NCBI RefSeq assembly: GCF_037176765.1
Contig: NC_090024.1
Location: 60,795,361-60,859,360, forward strand
Length of the DNA stretch: 64,000 nucleotides
Source: Anolis sagrei
Taxonomy: Eukaryota; Chordata; Lepidosauria; Squamata; Anolidae
Direction: 5' to 3'
A program made the translations under genes and the position numbers. The notes below the pieces were generated by a model. It saw only the letters and a list, made by a program, of their open reading frames with translations. It searched no databases and had not been told where the DNA came from. Shown here one piece after another: positions 11,594 to 44,700 of this stretch (the stretch's first letter is position 1; every line of letters starts with the position of its first letter).

Positions 11594-11872
11594 TGTACAA
11601 TCAACCCTCTAGAATTGCAGTTTTGACTTTCACAGATTTGATTATTGATGTATTTGATTAACAATGTTCTCTTTAGGAGGCTACAGGCCCTCCAGTGTGA
11701 ATCTGTAGTCAGCTTTCTCCCTGTTGGAGGGCCTAGAGATTTCTAGAGGGAACAACTCTAGGAATCCCTAGGTTCTCCAATGCAATTCTATGGTTGGCTT
11801 TGAACTGCAAGCCTCAGAAATTAGATTATATAACCTAAACCCCAGCAAATGTGGAGGGCAGACTCTACAGTG
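11594..11872. mobile_element. Degenerate TIR element
   Basis: The left end (ATCAACCCTCTAGAATTGC) and the reverse complement of the right end (TCTGCCCTCCACATTTGC) are similar, which suggests an old MITE of about 280 bp. There is no coding sequence. Confidence 0.45.
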
Positions 11873-11886
11873 TAGTATTGTATTTA

Positions 11887-12197
11887 GTCAGGGGTAAACG
11901 GTTGTCCCCTGACATTAAGTCCAGTCGAGTCTGACTCTGTGGGGTGGTGTTCATCTGCATTTCTAAGCCAAAGAACCGGCGTTGTCCGTAGACACTGCCG
12001 GCATGACTGCACGGAGCGCCGTTACCTTCCCGCCACAGCAGTACCTATTGATCTACTCACATTTGCATGTTTTTGAACTGCTAGGTTGGCAGAAGCTGGA
12101 GCTGACAGCAGAAGCTCACACCGCTCCCTGGATTCGAACCTGCAACCTTTCGGTCAACAAGCTCAGCAGCTCAGCAGTTTAACCCACTGCGCCGCCA
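11887..12197 (-). mobile_element. tRNA-headed SINE, body type B
   Basis: Read on the minus strand it starts GGCGGCGCAGTGGGTTAAAC, carries a pol III B-box-like GGTTCGAATCC, then the body with CCAGCTTCTGCCAACCTAGC, and ends in AACCGTTTACC-type tail. Same family as copies at 13619, 31486, 34040, 50147 and 63775. Confidence 0.85.
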
Positions 12198-12654
12198 ATT
12201 TAGGCCAGATGTTGGCCTAAATTACCGTTTCGAACTTCTTCCCAGGCCAATGAAAGCATGGGGGAAAAATCATACTCCATTGACTTTCATGTAAACCAGC
12301 TATATTTTTTACATGTTGAAAAACTGAAAACACATTTTGTACATAACCACCAAATTGCATCAAAAGGTCCTTGGTTTTGATGTGGATTTGTTTTCTCCCA
12401 ACAACTAGGTACATTTGGCATATTTTTGTTAACTGAGTAAATTAGAAAGACATTTTAAAAATCATAACAAGAACCTATGGGCCCTTCCAGGGAGGCCCTA
12501 TATCCCAGGATCTGATCCTAGGTTGAAATCCACAAGCATGTGGACAATTTCAACAGAAAGGAGGAGACCATGAAAATGAACAAACTCTGGCTACCAGTAT
12601 TTAAAAAACTAAAATTACAACAGCACAACAACAGAGAGGAAACAAACAAGGACA

Positions 12655-12925
12655 TTTATTTATTTATTTATTTATTTGACTTGTATACCTCTACTCCCAA
12701 TTTGGCTCAGAGCGGTTTACAGCAGTAGATTAAAACAATACAATTAACTTTAAAATACAATAAAAACAAGAACAGACATAGTCCCAAGTTATTCATCCAT
12801 CGAAAGCTTGTCAGAAGAGAGGTTTTACAGGCTTTCCGAAAAGAAAGTAGGTCTTGGATAGTTCGGTTTTCAACTGGGAAGGCATTCCATAAATAAGGGG
12901 CTACAATCAAGACTCTAATCACCTC
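12655..12925 (-). mobile_element. L2-like LINE 3' end
   Basis: A (TTTA)n tail lies on the left, then TTGTATACCTCTACTCCC, the usual 3' UTR of this family. Upstream on the minus strand is a remnant reading WNAFPVENR...SFRKACKT, which matches the C-terminal WNSLP...SFKKxLKT motif of L2 reverse transcriptase ORFs. Confidence 0.7.
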
Positions 12926-12944
12926 TCAACAAAAGATTGCTCCA

Positions 12945-13210
12945 GGCACTGCCAGGCAATCAAATGCTAATCAAGGTGGTCAGTTGAAACATTCACACCT
13001 AGCTCCAGCAGACATGAGTTCTTTGTCCCACCCTGGTCATTCCACAGATATATAAACCTTTTTTCCTAGTTCCAACAGACCTCACTACCTCCGAGGATGC
13101 TTGCCATAGATGCAGGCGAAATATCAGGACAAAATGCCTCTAGAACATGGCCATATAGCCCGAAAAAACCTACAACAATCCAGTGATTCCGGCCATGAAA
13201 GCCTTCGACA
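12945..13210 (+). repeat. Unclassified interspersed repeat
   Basis: The phrases AACATGGCCATATAGCCCG and GTGATTCCGGCCATGAAAGC recur in diverged form near 42475-42530 (opposite strand) and 51866-51895, so this is a dispersed repeat. I cannot name its class from sequence alone. Confidence 0.6.
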
Positions 13211-13618
13211 ATACACCCTGACAATACTTAACGATAGAGAATGGGGGACGCCTGGCTTGAGAGCAGTACGTGTGAAAAAGATCTTGGAGTCCTCATGGAC
13301 AACAAGTTTAACATGAGCCAACAGTGTGATGTGGCGGCAAAAAAAGGCAACGGGATTTTGGCCTGCATCAATAGGAGCATAGTGTCTAGATCTAGGGAAG
13401 TAATGCTAACCCTCTATTCTGCTTTGGTTAGACCACACCTGGAATACTGTGTCCAATTCTGGGCGCCACAATTGAAGAGAGATATTGACAAGCTGGAATG
13501 TGTCCAGAGGAGGGCGACTAAAATGATCAAGGGTCTGGAGAACCAGACCTATGAGGAGCGGCTTAAGGAGCTGGGCATGTTTAGCCTGAAGAAGAGAAGG
13601 CTGAGAGGAGATATGATA

Positions 13619-13957
13619 AAAAAAGGTAAAGGTTGTCCCCTGACATTAAGTCTAGTCATGTCTGAATCTGGGGTGTGTGGTGCTCATCTCCATTTCTAAG
13701 CTGAAGAGCCAGCGTTGTTGTCCGTAGACACCTCCAAGGTCATGTGGCCAGCATGACTGCATGGAGCGCCGTTACCTTCCCGCCGGAGTGGTACCTATTG
13801 ATCTACTCACATTTGCATGTTTTCGAACTGTTAGGTTGGCAGAAGCTAGGGCTGACAGCGGTAGCTCATGCCGCTCCCCGGAATCGAACCTGCGACCTTT
13901 CGATCAACAAGCTCAGCAGCTCAGTGCTTTAACCCACTGCGCCACCGGGGGCTCCCT
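13619..13957 (-). mobile_element. SINE (body type B) inserted in CR1
   Basis: A full SINE flanked by an exact 12-bp target-site duplication GGAGATATGATA at 13607-13618 and 13958-13969. The minus strand carries the GTGGCGCAGTGGGTTAAAGC head and ends in GGTAAAGG-type tail at 13627. Confidence 0.9.
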
Positions 13958-14009
13958 GGAGATATGATAGCCATGTATAAATATGTGAGAGGAAGCCACA
14001 GGGAGGAGA

Positions 14010-14352
14010 GTTGTTGTTGTTCATTCGTTCAGTCGTCTCCGACTCTTCGTGACCTCATGGACCAGCCCATGCCAGAGCTCCCTGTCGGCCGTCACCACCC
14101 TCAGCTCCTTCAAGGTCAGTCCAGTCACTTCAAGGATGCCATCCATCCATCTTGCCCTTGATCGGCCCCTCTTCCTTTTACCTTCTACTTTCCCCAGCAT
14201 AATTGTCTTCTCTAGGCTTTGCTGTCTCCTCATGATGTGGCCAAAGTACTTCAACTTTGTCTCTAGTATCCTTCCCTCCAATGAGCAGCCGGGCTTTATT
14301 TCCTGGAGGATGGACTGGTTGGATCTTCTCGCAGTCCAAGGCACTCTCAGAG
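14010..14352 (-). mobile_element. BovB (RTE) LINE fragment inserted in CR1
   Basis: The minus strand encodes the BovB C-terminus (RVPWTARRSNQSILQEIKPG, ILETKLKYFGHIMRRQQSLE, then ARWMDGILEVTG) and ends GAACGAACAACAAC at its 3' end. It lies between CR1 bases that are contiguous in the CR1 consensus (GGGAGGAG and AGCAAGCTTG). Confidence 0.85.
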
Positions 14353-14781
14353 CAAGCTTGTTTTCTGCTTCTTTGGAGACTAGGACGCGGAACAATGGCT
14401 TCAAATTACAAGAGAGGAGATTCCATCTGAACATGAGGAAGAACTTCCTGACTGTGAGAGCCCTTCAGCAGTGGAACTCTCTGCCCCAGAGTGTGGTGGA
14501 GGCTCCTTCTTTGGAAGCTTTTAAACAGAGGCTGGATGGCCATCTGTCAGGGGTGATTTGAATGCAATATTCCTGCTTCTTGGCAGAATGGGGTTGGACT
14601 GGATGGCCCATGAGGCCTCTTCCAACTCTTTGATTCTATGATTCTATTTCCCGCAAACTTCACTAGTGTTCACATTTGAGCATATGGAGTTCTCAGGGTG
14701 CACCTCCGCCCTGTGGCCACTTGGGGCAGCCGCGAGGAGGCGCCCGGGCCGTGCCTGCGCGCGCACCCGCCGTCCCCGCTT

Positions 14782-14791
14782 TGACGCGTCA
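14782..14791. promoter_or_regulatory. Palindromic TGACGCGTCA, ATF/CRE-like
   Basis: Self-complementary 10-mer in the CpG-rich region 150 bp upstream of the USP14 start codon. It is the TGACGTCA core with a central CG inserted. Binding is inferred only. Confidence 0.35.
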
Positions 14792-14939
14792 TCCTGAGGG
14801 GCCGGTTTGAATGAGACCCCGAGGAGCGAAGAAGGGAAGCGAAGCGAAGCGCCGCCTCAGGGCCTCCTCCTCCTCCGCTCTCCTCTCTCGCCCCTTCTTT
14901 CCTTCCTTCCTTCCCAGACGCCTCCCTCCGGCCCGCGCC

Positions 14940-37439
<22,500 letters not shown>

Positions 37440-37990
37440 ACTCCGTTTCTATTTAGGTGTGAAATAAATTTCTTAACGCCAGAGCTTCACAGACGCTGGA
37501 AAATCGGTTCATGCAAACTGTCACTTGGAGCAACAAGGAAGCCAGACATGATTGAAAAACATCTGCACTAAAGCCACTATTACACTATGCAGCCACTCAT
37601 TAGTGGTAGCAGGTTGATATATTTGAATTAATCTTAATTGTTGTGTTGCAAAAGTCCATTTTAAATGCCATCTAACCATTGGTAAAATAAGGTGAGATTC
37701 CTCTTAATATTGACCGCAAGACATTTATTACACACCTACTTGTGCATCATCATCTGTTGTTAACTCTTGCATGGTTTCTACCAGTTCAGTAGCTGTCCAT
37801 TCTTTCTATTGTGTCTGATAGCTTTGTCAGAAAGATGAAAAATCGTTGCCTCAACATGTAACTCAGTGCTGCTGCCCCATAGTCTATGGAAAAATGGCTG
37901 CAATCACGTATTTTGTCCAGCCTGACGTGCCAACTCAGTCGGTTCTGTTGCTGGCATTTCATGACTTTAAATAAATGGTGATCGATGATG
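37440..37990 (+). terminator. USP14: USP14 3' UTR and polyadenylation signals
   Basis: AATAAA occurs at 37463-37468, only 24 bp after the stop, and again at 37970-37975 followed by a GT-rich stretch. The distal site is the better candidate for the main mRNA end; which is used cannot be seen. Confidence 0.6.
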
Positions 37991-38656
37991 ACCGTGCTTC
38001 TTACATAACCATGGTCCGCGTTTTATCTTTCCGCTGAAGACTATAGTTAGCTGTCTTTCTGTCCAAAGTACAGTAAGGTGTGTTACAGGACTATACATAC
38101 CAAAACACTAGAACTATAAAAACATGCAAATATCGCTAATTGAGGGGGTGATTTTTTTCAGCAGCCTTAGAATACCAGTTTTCACTGGAATCCTCAAAAT
38201 TATGGCAGCAAATGAAGCGACATCAATTCATTTCCATTTAAGCCAGAGGAGAATCAAGTATGGGGGGAACTGTGCTCTTGTATATCTGGAAGTCCATTAA
38301 ATGAATTGAACATTTTAGTGGACCTCAGTAAGAGATGACTTATTAAAAGGAGCAGTCATTTTCTTATGCCAAATTCAGTGCATCTCTTTGTTCTTTTGAT
38401 TGCATTGACTTACACAACAGCCTACTTAAAAGTCAATGCAATATGGTTTTATGCTGGAAGTTGGTAATTTTGAGGCCTTTTGTGGGTTGTACAGCCCATT
38501 AAGGAATGAGTGGCTATAAGCTCAGTGCTAATTTTGAAAAGTAGGTATTAAAGGTAAATTGTTGCTCTTGGTCACAAAATGCAAGTGTGAGGAGGGAGCA
38601 AGGGATTCAGCAACTGCTTTGAGGGCACACACTCCACTCTCCTGGTTTATAGAGTA
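37991..38656. other. Intergenic sequence after USP14
   Basis: No gene or clear repeat. It could hold an extended 3' UTR of USP14. Confidence 0.4.
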
Positions 38657-39955
38657 CTAGCTTGGGGATCCAGCAATGCCTAGGTTATTAAAAGAAGGCA
38701 TTGTTTGTTTTGGGATGTTAGGTAATACCACTTAAGATTGGTCCAGATCCGATGTTGGCTGGGTTCAGTGCTCTCTGGATAAGGGCGAACTACAACCCCC
38801 AGATCCAAGGTCAATCAACCCCAAACTCTGCCACTATTCACAGTTGGCCATGTTAGTTCTGTGTGCCAAGTTTGGTCCAGGTCCGACATAGGCTAGCCTG
38901 GGTTCAGTGCTCTCTGGATGCAGGTGAACTACAACTTCCAAAATCAAGTTCAGTTTCCCCAAAATGCACCTAGTATGTTCTGTTGGTCATGGGGAGTCTG
39001 TGTGCCAAGTTTGTTCCAGGTCCGTCATTCGTGAGGATCACAGTGGTCTGAAGTTGTTGCTGAATCGGGTGAATGTACTGCAAATCCCATTACCTGTTAT
39101 CCATCCTCTCCCAAACCGCACCAGGATGGAAAGTGGGTCATGGGGGAGTCTATGTGCCAAGTTTGTTCCAGGTCCATTGTTTGTGGGGGCTGCAGTGGCT
39201 TGTGGGAGTGGTCGCACCACCACATACATACATAGCCACATACGTAATAGAAATACTGACTTTTCTCTACAAACCTCTCTAGTATGTTCAGTTGCTGATC
39301 AATTCCTCTGTTTGCTCTGTGCTATAAAAAGGCATAGGAAAGGGTTAATGGAGCAGCAGTGGGTGGGGCCATGCAAATTTCACACCAGTGGAGAGAGTAA
39401 GAAACACTGGGATGTCTGTTTTGGAGGAAAAACAAACTAGGATGAAATGGTCCCAGAATGAAAGCCTTCACTTGGGTGGTGGGCAGTATGGTGTTTGTGG
39501 AGGACATTGGCAGGGCTCTTGGACATGTTCATGGCACTCACTGTAACCTGCAATGTCCATGGAGGGAGGCATTGAAGTGGGGAGATCAAAACCTGGCTAA
39601 ATGGCACTACCTAGAAGAATCCTCCACCTTGTGTGACTGGAGCAGAACAAACAACTCTGCATCTGTATGCTTGTCCACAATGCCCTGCCTCATGCAGAGG
39701 AAGAACTGTTTAAAGCTACAGACAATGCGGTGGCTGTTGCCTGTTTTTGGTCTAAAATTATTTAGCCACTTGTGCTCTTTCTATATTTTTATCTATTTTA
39801 TACTTATTTATGCAATACTTTTGACACAAAATAAATAAATTGGAGGGAAGGCCTTTGGTGTCTCCTGAGCAGTTGTGGAGGTGGGAGTTTGTAAGTGGAC
39901 ACTCCAGCCACATACACAAATACAGATTTTCACTATTATGTGAAAATAATAGTTC
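38657..39955 (-). mobile_element. Older Helitron between USP14 and THOC1, split by a LINE
   Basis: The minus-strand 3' end CTAG|T at 38657-38660 is preceded by the same GGATCCCCAAG segment as the array at the window start. It has two or three diverged minisatellite-like blocks (GTGTGCCAAGTTTG near 38861, 39001 and 39153), an octamer ATGCAAAT at 39371-39378, and a 5' end near 39955. The CCHC-type LINE 39571-39840 is inserted in it. Confidence 0.65.
39571..39840 (+). mobile_element. CCHC-type LINE 3' fragment with TSD
   Basis: About 270 bp reading NLAKWHYLEESSTLCDW in sense, ending in (AAAT)n. It is flanked by TGGAGGGAGGC (39560-39570) and TGGAGGGAAGGC (39841-39852), an 11-12 bp target-site duplication. 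Same family as 18640-19290. Confidence 0.75.
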
Positions 39956-40006
39956 CACCATCAGTCCACCATCAGTCCGACATCAGTCCACCATCAGTCC
40001 GACACT
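39954..40006. repeat. Short tandem repeat AGTCCACCATC / AGTCCGACATC
   Basis: CCACCATCAGT and CCGACATCAGT alternate over about 50 bp directly at the 5' edge of the older Helitron. Confidence 0.75.
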
Positions 40007-40654
40007 TAGAAACTTCATGTCAACATTATAGGTGGAGAAGTCTGCCCAATTCCCAAGTTACCCTTTTCCAGGGAGCACTACCACTGAAACCTGTCAAGAA
40101 AAACCAGATACTTCATACACGATTGCATAGAGTCAGTTACAAAATTAGACTTTCCATTAAAAGAACGGTGTGCTTTACCGATGTGGTCACAACCTTGAAT
40201 GAGAGTTGTTACATATCCAAGACAAGACAATCTGTTCTGTCCAAGAGAACTTGTCCTTTCAACAAGATTTCCAGAACGGGGCAGTGACAGCTAAGCTTTT
40301 AGGAGCCCATTTCTGCTCTGCACAGCCACAGACAGAACTATTCTTTGCTGCAACACCATTATAGTAGGAACCACTATTCTCAAATGACTAATATCACATT
40401 AGGCAAAAACAAACTGCACTCTCATTTTGGTTACTGTGCCAATGAACAACCAACAACAATGGCTGTATATGGAGAGTGAACAAAGTATTTCTTAGAATCA
40501 ACCCTGAAGGTAAAACCAATGCTAAACTAATTCCAATGAATTGGATCCTTTAGGCACCAGTCACATTTTGATGAAGAATTCACAAAGAACAGACTTACAA
40601 TGTGGCCGTTTTACAATACTGTTAAAGAGTGGTAAAAAAGATCAATGTATTTCA

Positions 40655-40795
40655 GACGCCTAGAATCGGAATTGGAAGAGACCTTGTGGGCCATCCAGTC
40701 CAACCCCCTACCAAGAAGCAGGAGAATCGCATTCAAAGCATCCCTGACAGATGGCCATCCAGCCTCTGTTTAAATGCCTCAGAAGAAGCATCTAC
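40655..40795 (-). mobile_element. CR1 LINE 3' end
   Basis: GGAAGAGACCTTGTGGGCCA, TCCAGTCCAACCCCCTACCA and GATGGCCATCCAGCCTCTGT are the inverse complement of the CR1 3' end seen at 14520-14620. Confidence 0.8.
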
Positions 40796-41502
40796 CTGGC
40801 ATGTATGGGTACATTACATGCACAAAAGAAATGCCCCTTCTGTTGCATTTGTGGTGGTGGTTACATTCCTTCACAAAAAAAGGAGAGCTGGCAGTAACTC
40901 CAAACAAATATTACAAAATGTTATGGGCCACTCCAGTCATTTGTTTTGAGAAAGAAGATTGAAATTATTTTGAAATACCAAATTGACAATCATAAACTAT
41001 ATAAGATTAAAAACAGGGATAAACAACTTTTCTCCACATTCTCTTTAAGGAAACATCTCATCTCAAAAGTATTATAACATCTAATCTGCTGTAAGGAACT
41101 CTCCCACACGTGAACAGCAGCATATGATTTATGATGCAGGGAGTCAAACAAAGTTTAGAAATTTAATCTGATTCGACTGAACAGTCCATTTTTTAATACA
41201 GAAGGTGATATACTTCCTTATACATTTTCGCAAATATGTACTTTGTGTTAGAGTCGACATCAAAAGCAGTGTACCTCTCACTCCCCTTAAATTAATTCTG
41301 AAAACAGCCTAAATAAAAAGGTCACAACTTGTCATAGTAGAATAACTCCTGCTGGGTCATGAATATTGGTCCTCTTCTGGGAACTTCCAAGAAAATGTTA
41401 CTAAAAGATATAGTTTGTTTACCAAGTTCAACTGGCCTATGTTTGGCATTGTCACTTAGCAACAATAACCATCATTGTTCTATTTAAAAAAATAGCCCCA
41501 AA
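40796..41502 (-). other. THOC1: Probable THOC1 3' UTR region
   Basis: Sequence downstream of the THOC1 stop. No canonical AATAAA was found on the minus strand nearby; ATTAAA variants lie at about 41192-41197 and 41162-41167 and are possible polyadenylation signals. Confidence 0.35.
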
Positions 41503-41798
41503 TTATCCATTGTTTTCACTGTCATTCGTTAGGCTTTCAGCAAGTTCATTTAACCCAGCTTTGTTCACTGCATTAATCAGATTTTCCATAGTTGCATGGA
41601 TTCCCTCTTGATCTTGCCAAGTAACAAGAAGCTGCTTAGCTCTCATCTTCACATCTTCACTATCTGATTCGATCTGCCTTATATCGGACTCTTTCATTTC
41701 CAAGTATGGAGCCAGAACTTTCCAGTATTCTCCAAGCTTATAAGCAAACAGCTCTATCTGTTCCCCTGTTACAAGTTTGTCCCGTTGAACATCCGGAC
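41503..41798 (-). CDS. THOC1: THOC1 exon 21 (death domain, stop)
   Basis: Encodes [40 protein letters not shown] and on to [13 protein letters not shown] with stop TAA at 41503-41505. The helical pattern [21 protein letters not shown] is the death domain. The open frame continues upstream to 41877, but that part is intron. Confidence 0.98.
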
Positions 41799-44700
41799 CT
41801 AAAATTAGAACAAAAGGATAGTTAACAGCCTTTCGGAAATTAACAGCAATAAAATAGTTTCTGAAAACTGACAACACTTGGTTAGCATTTCCCAGATATC
41901 ATTCAATAATCATCCTTGTAGATCGGAGGTGAGCTGTTCTTACAGTTCTCTGGTCTCTCAGGGCTCAAATTTTTGAACCCCATTTACACCACATCTGGAA
42001 GGAGCCCCCAGTGGCGCAATAGGTTAAACCCTTGTGCCGGCAGGAATGCTGACCGAGAGGTCAGTGGTTCAAATCCGGGGAGAGTGGGTTGAGCTCCCCC
42101 TGTCAGCTTCAGCCTCTCATGCAGGGACATGAGAGAAGCCTCCCACAGGATGGTAAAACATCAAGCATCAGGGCGTCCCCTGGGCAACGTCCCTGCAGAC
42201 AGCCAATTCTCTCACACCAGAAGTGACTTGCAGTTTCTCAAGTCACTCCTGACACACACAAAACCACATCTGGAACCCCCCCCCCCCCCCGTCTCCTGAC
42301 AGAGAGAAACCCTTTGTTTTAGGGATATTTTTGCAACAGATCATCTGTTTGTGAGTGTGTGGTCATTTTTCAGTGGTTTGTTTTTTGGGGTGGGGTGAAG
42401 GGGAAGGCTATTTCGGTCTAGGATAGCCTTTTCCCTCCCTTTGGAAACACTTGTTCCATTGGGTTGCTGTGAGTTTTACAGACCGTATGGCCATGTTCCA
42501 GAAGCATTCTCTCCTGACATTTCACTCACATCTAGTTCTGTTGGTAAACTAATGCAGTCTCAAGCTTCCAAAGCGCCCCCCCCCCCCCCCGCCCAATCTT
42601 GGGTGCTTGGGTTATATTTTAAATGCTAGCACTGTAATATGAAATCATATTTCCCATGACAAATATACTACAGAATTTATCAGTTTAATAATTTGAATAT
42701 GTTGTTTGTCAGATATCATGTCACCAGCTCACTACCAGAACATAAAATATTAATACTGTGAGCAGGTGTTTTAAATAGCATTGTCTTTCTTAAATTCTAC
42801 ACACTGAGTCAATATAATCACAGAATAAACAATAGCTGTGGGTGGGTCGGGAGCCCATCACTACTTATGGCTTGAGCATTCACTTCCCTGCTCAAGACAC
42901 CAACCACTCCTAAACATTATTTCAAATACAACATGTATGTTATGTTAATACCATTTTATTATTCCATTACAAACCACCTATAGATGGTGGATGAGACCAC
43001 TGTATAGTCAGTCTTTTGTACCTACGGATTCTGCATTCATGATGTGAAAAATCTCTATCTCCAAAAACCAAACCTTGATTTTGCCATTTTACTATACTAC
43101 TGTATATAACGGGCCTTAATCATCCATAGATTTAGATATCCATAGGAAAGGGGGTCCTACAATCAAACCCCAGCAGATAGGAATGACCCTACTCCCTAGC
43201 ATTTTCATTAAAGTCTAGGTGTCACCTTCAGACATCCCAAAAGGAAAGAAAGCAAGTTAAGGTAAGAAATGAGTCAATTTCATGCTATTTATAACAACTG
43301 AACTGCTTCACAATAGTGAGCAAACATGTCAACAATAGATCACTCCATGTTCATGGATATGAAACCAGATAACACAAATGCTTTGAAAAATACTGTACGT
43401 TAATTTTCGCGAGCCAAGAATAATCCCTAACTGAGATGGAAGAAAACTCCATATTCTCAGACTTCTAACTTTCCCATGACATCAATTTATTCATCACAAT
43501 ATTTATTTTATATTAAGAACGATGAAGAAATGACACCAAAAGAGCCAAACTGTATAAGAGAGGCAGTGGGAAGCTCAATGTATTTGTATCACGAAACTAC
43601 ATTAAAAAACTCAAATTGATATTTTTTTAAAGGTAGCATTAAATTGCAGTAATGGAGTGAAGGTCTAAATTAGGTAGAAGATAAGTTGCATTAGTAGTAA
43701 AGAGGACAAATAGTGCCAAAACAGGAAAGTGTAAGTGAACAGAACTAGCACAAGCAGGATTGGATAGTGGGAACTGTAAAATAAGACTAACTTGTCATCA
43801 ATGTTGTTTTGAAGATATATGAGAGGTGATAAGTGGAGGCATTTATGATAGAATAAAAATAAATAGCACTGCATGAAGTACACATGAGCTACAGCAAACT
43901 GAACATGAAGCATTCACAAGAGAAATGAGGTAGGACGGATCATGCAAATGATTTTAGCAACAGGAATAAGCAGGATGAGGATGGAAAGATCAAGATATGG
44001 TAAGATTACAGATACACAATCATTCACAAATCGAGTAGGAGATGGAATTGGGTGGGAAATGGTCTTGAGTTAAAATGCGTTAGAGAAAGCTGGACTAAAA
44101 CACTCATATTGATATCTGAAGTCAGGAATATGTAGTTAATTTTAGCTGGTGTGTACAACTGCTAACAAAAACAAGGAGTTACAACAGAAGGAGCTACGAC
44201 AGAAGCAGATAATGGCTAGAAAAGACATATTTTCAAGGTTTACGCATAGCAAGCATGGATCCAGTAATGGTAGATGAAATGCAATCAAGATGGCAGGATC
44301 TCTAATAAGCTTTAGCACAGTAGGATTATGAAATCTTTATTAAATATTTTCCAAGAAACAAACCATGTGTTTCTTCATTATGAATACATAACATGAGCAA
44401 CCAGCTTGATGGGAAAAACGTCTGCTCACAAACTCCTTTTACAACATGTGCAAAGGAAACGGGGAGAAACCCAAGAATACAGTCTTACTTTCATTGTTTT
44501 CCTTTAACAAAGCATCATTATCTTCCTCATCTTCTTCGCCTGTTTTAATTTCTTCAGAAGGAGGCTATAATGAGAGAACTGAATATCACTGGATGATTTT
44601 GCTCAAAAGAGGGACTCTTGTGTGATGATTCCCCCGAAGCATATTAAGGTACAATAAAAAGTTTAGAAACGTATTTGGATTTTTAGAAAGATTATGTTTT

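Larger units (their letters stand above)
13226..14657 (+). mobile_element. CR1 LINE 3' fragment, split by two insertions
   Basis: The plus strand encodes the C-terminal part of CR1 reverse transcriptase ([20 protein letters not shown], then [20 protein letters not shown], then [20 protein letters not shown]). It continues after the insertions with FHLNMRKNFLTVRALQQWNSLP and ends in the CR1 3' repeat ATTCTATGATTCTAT at about 14633-14648. A SINE (13619-13957) and a BovB fragment (14010-14352) lie inside it. It ends less than 300 bp before the USP14 start codon. Confidence 0.88.

Noticed and set aside
13241-13699. 152-codon open frame as a host gene
   Set aside because: It is the CR1 reverse-transcriptase end running into an inserted SINE.
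41799-41877. Extension of the THOC1 terminal frame to an upstream methionine
   Set aside because: The acceptor TTTTAG at 41799 gives an exact phase join to exon 20; the extension is intron.
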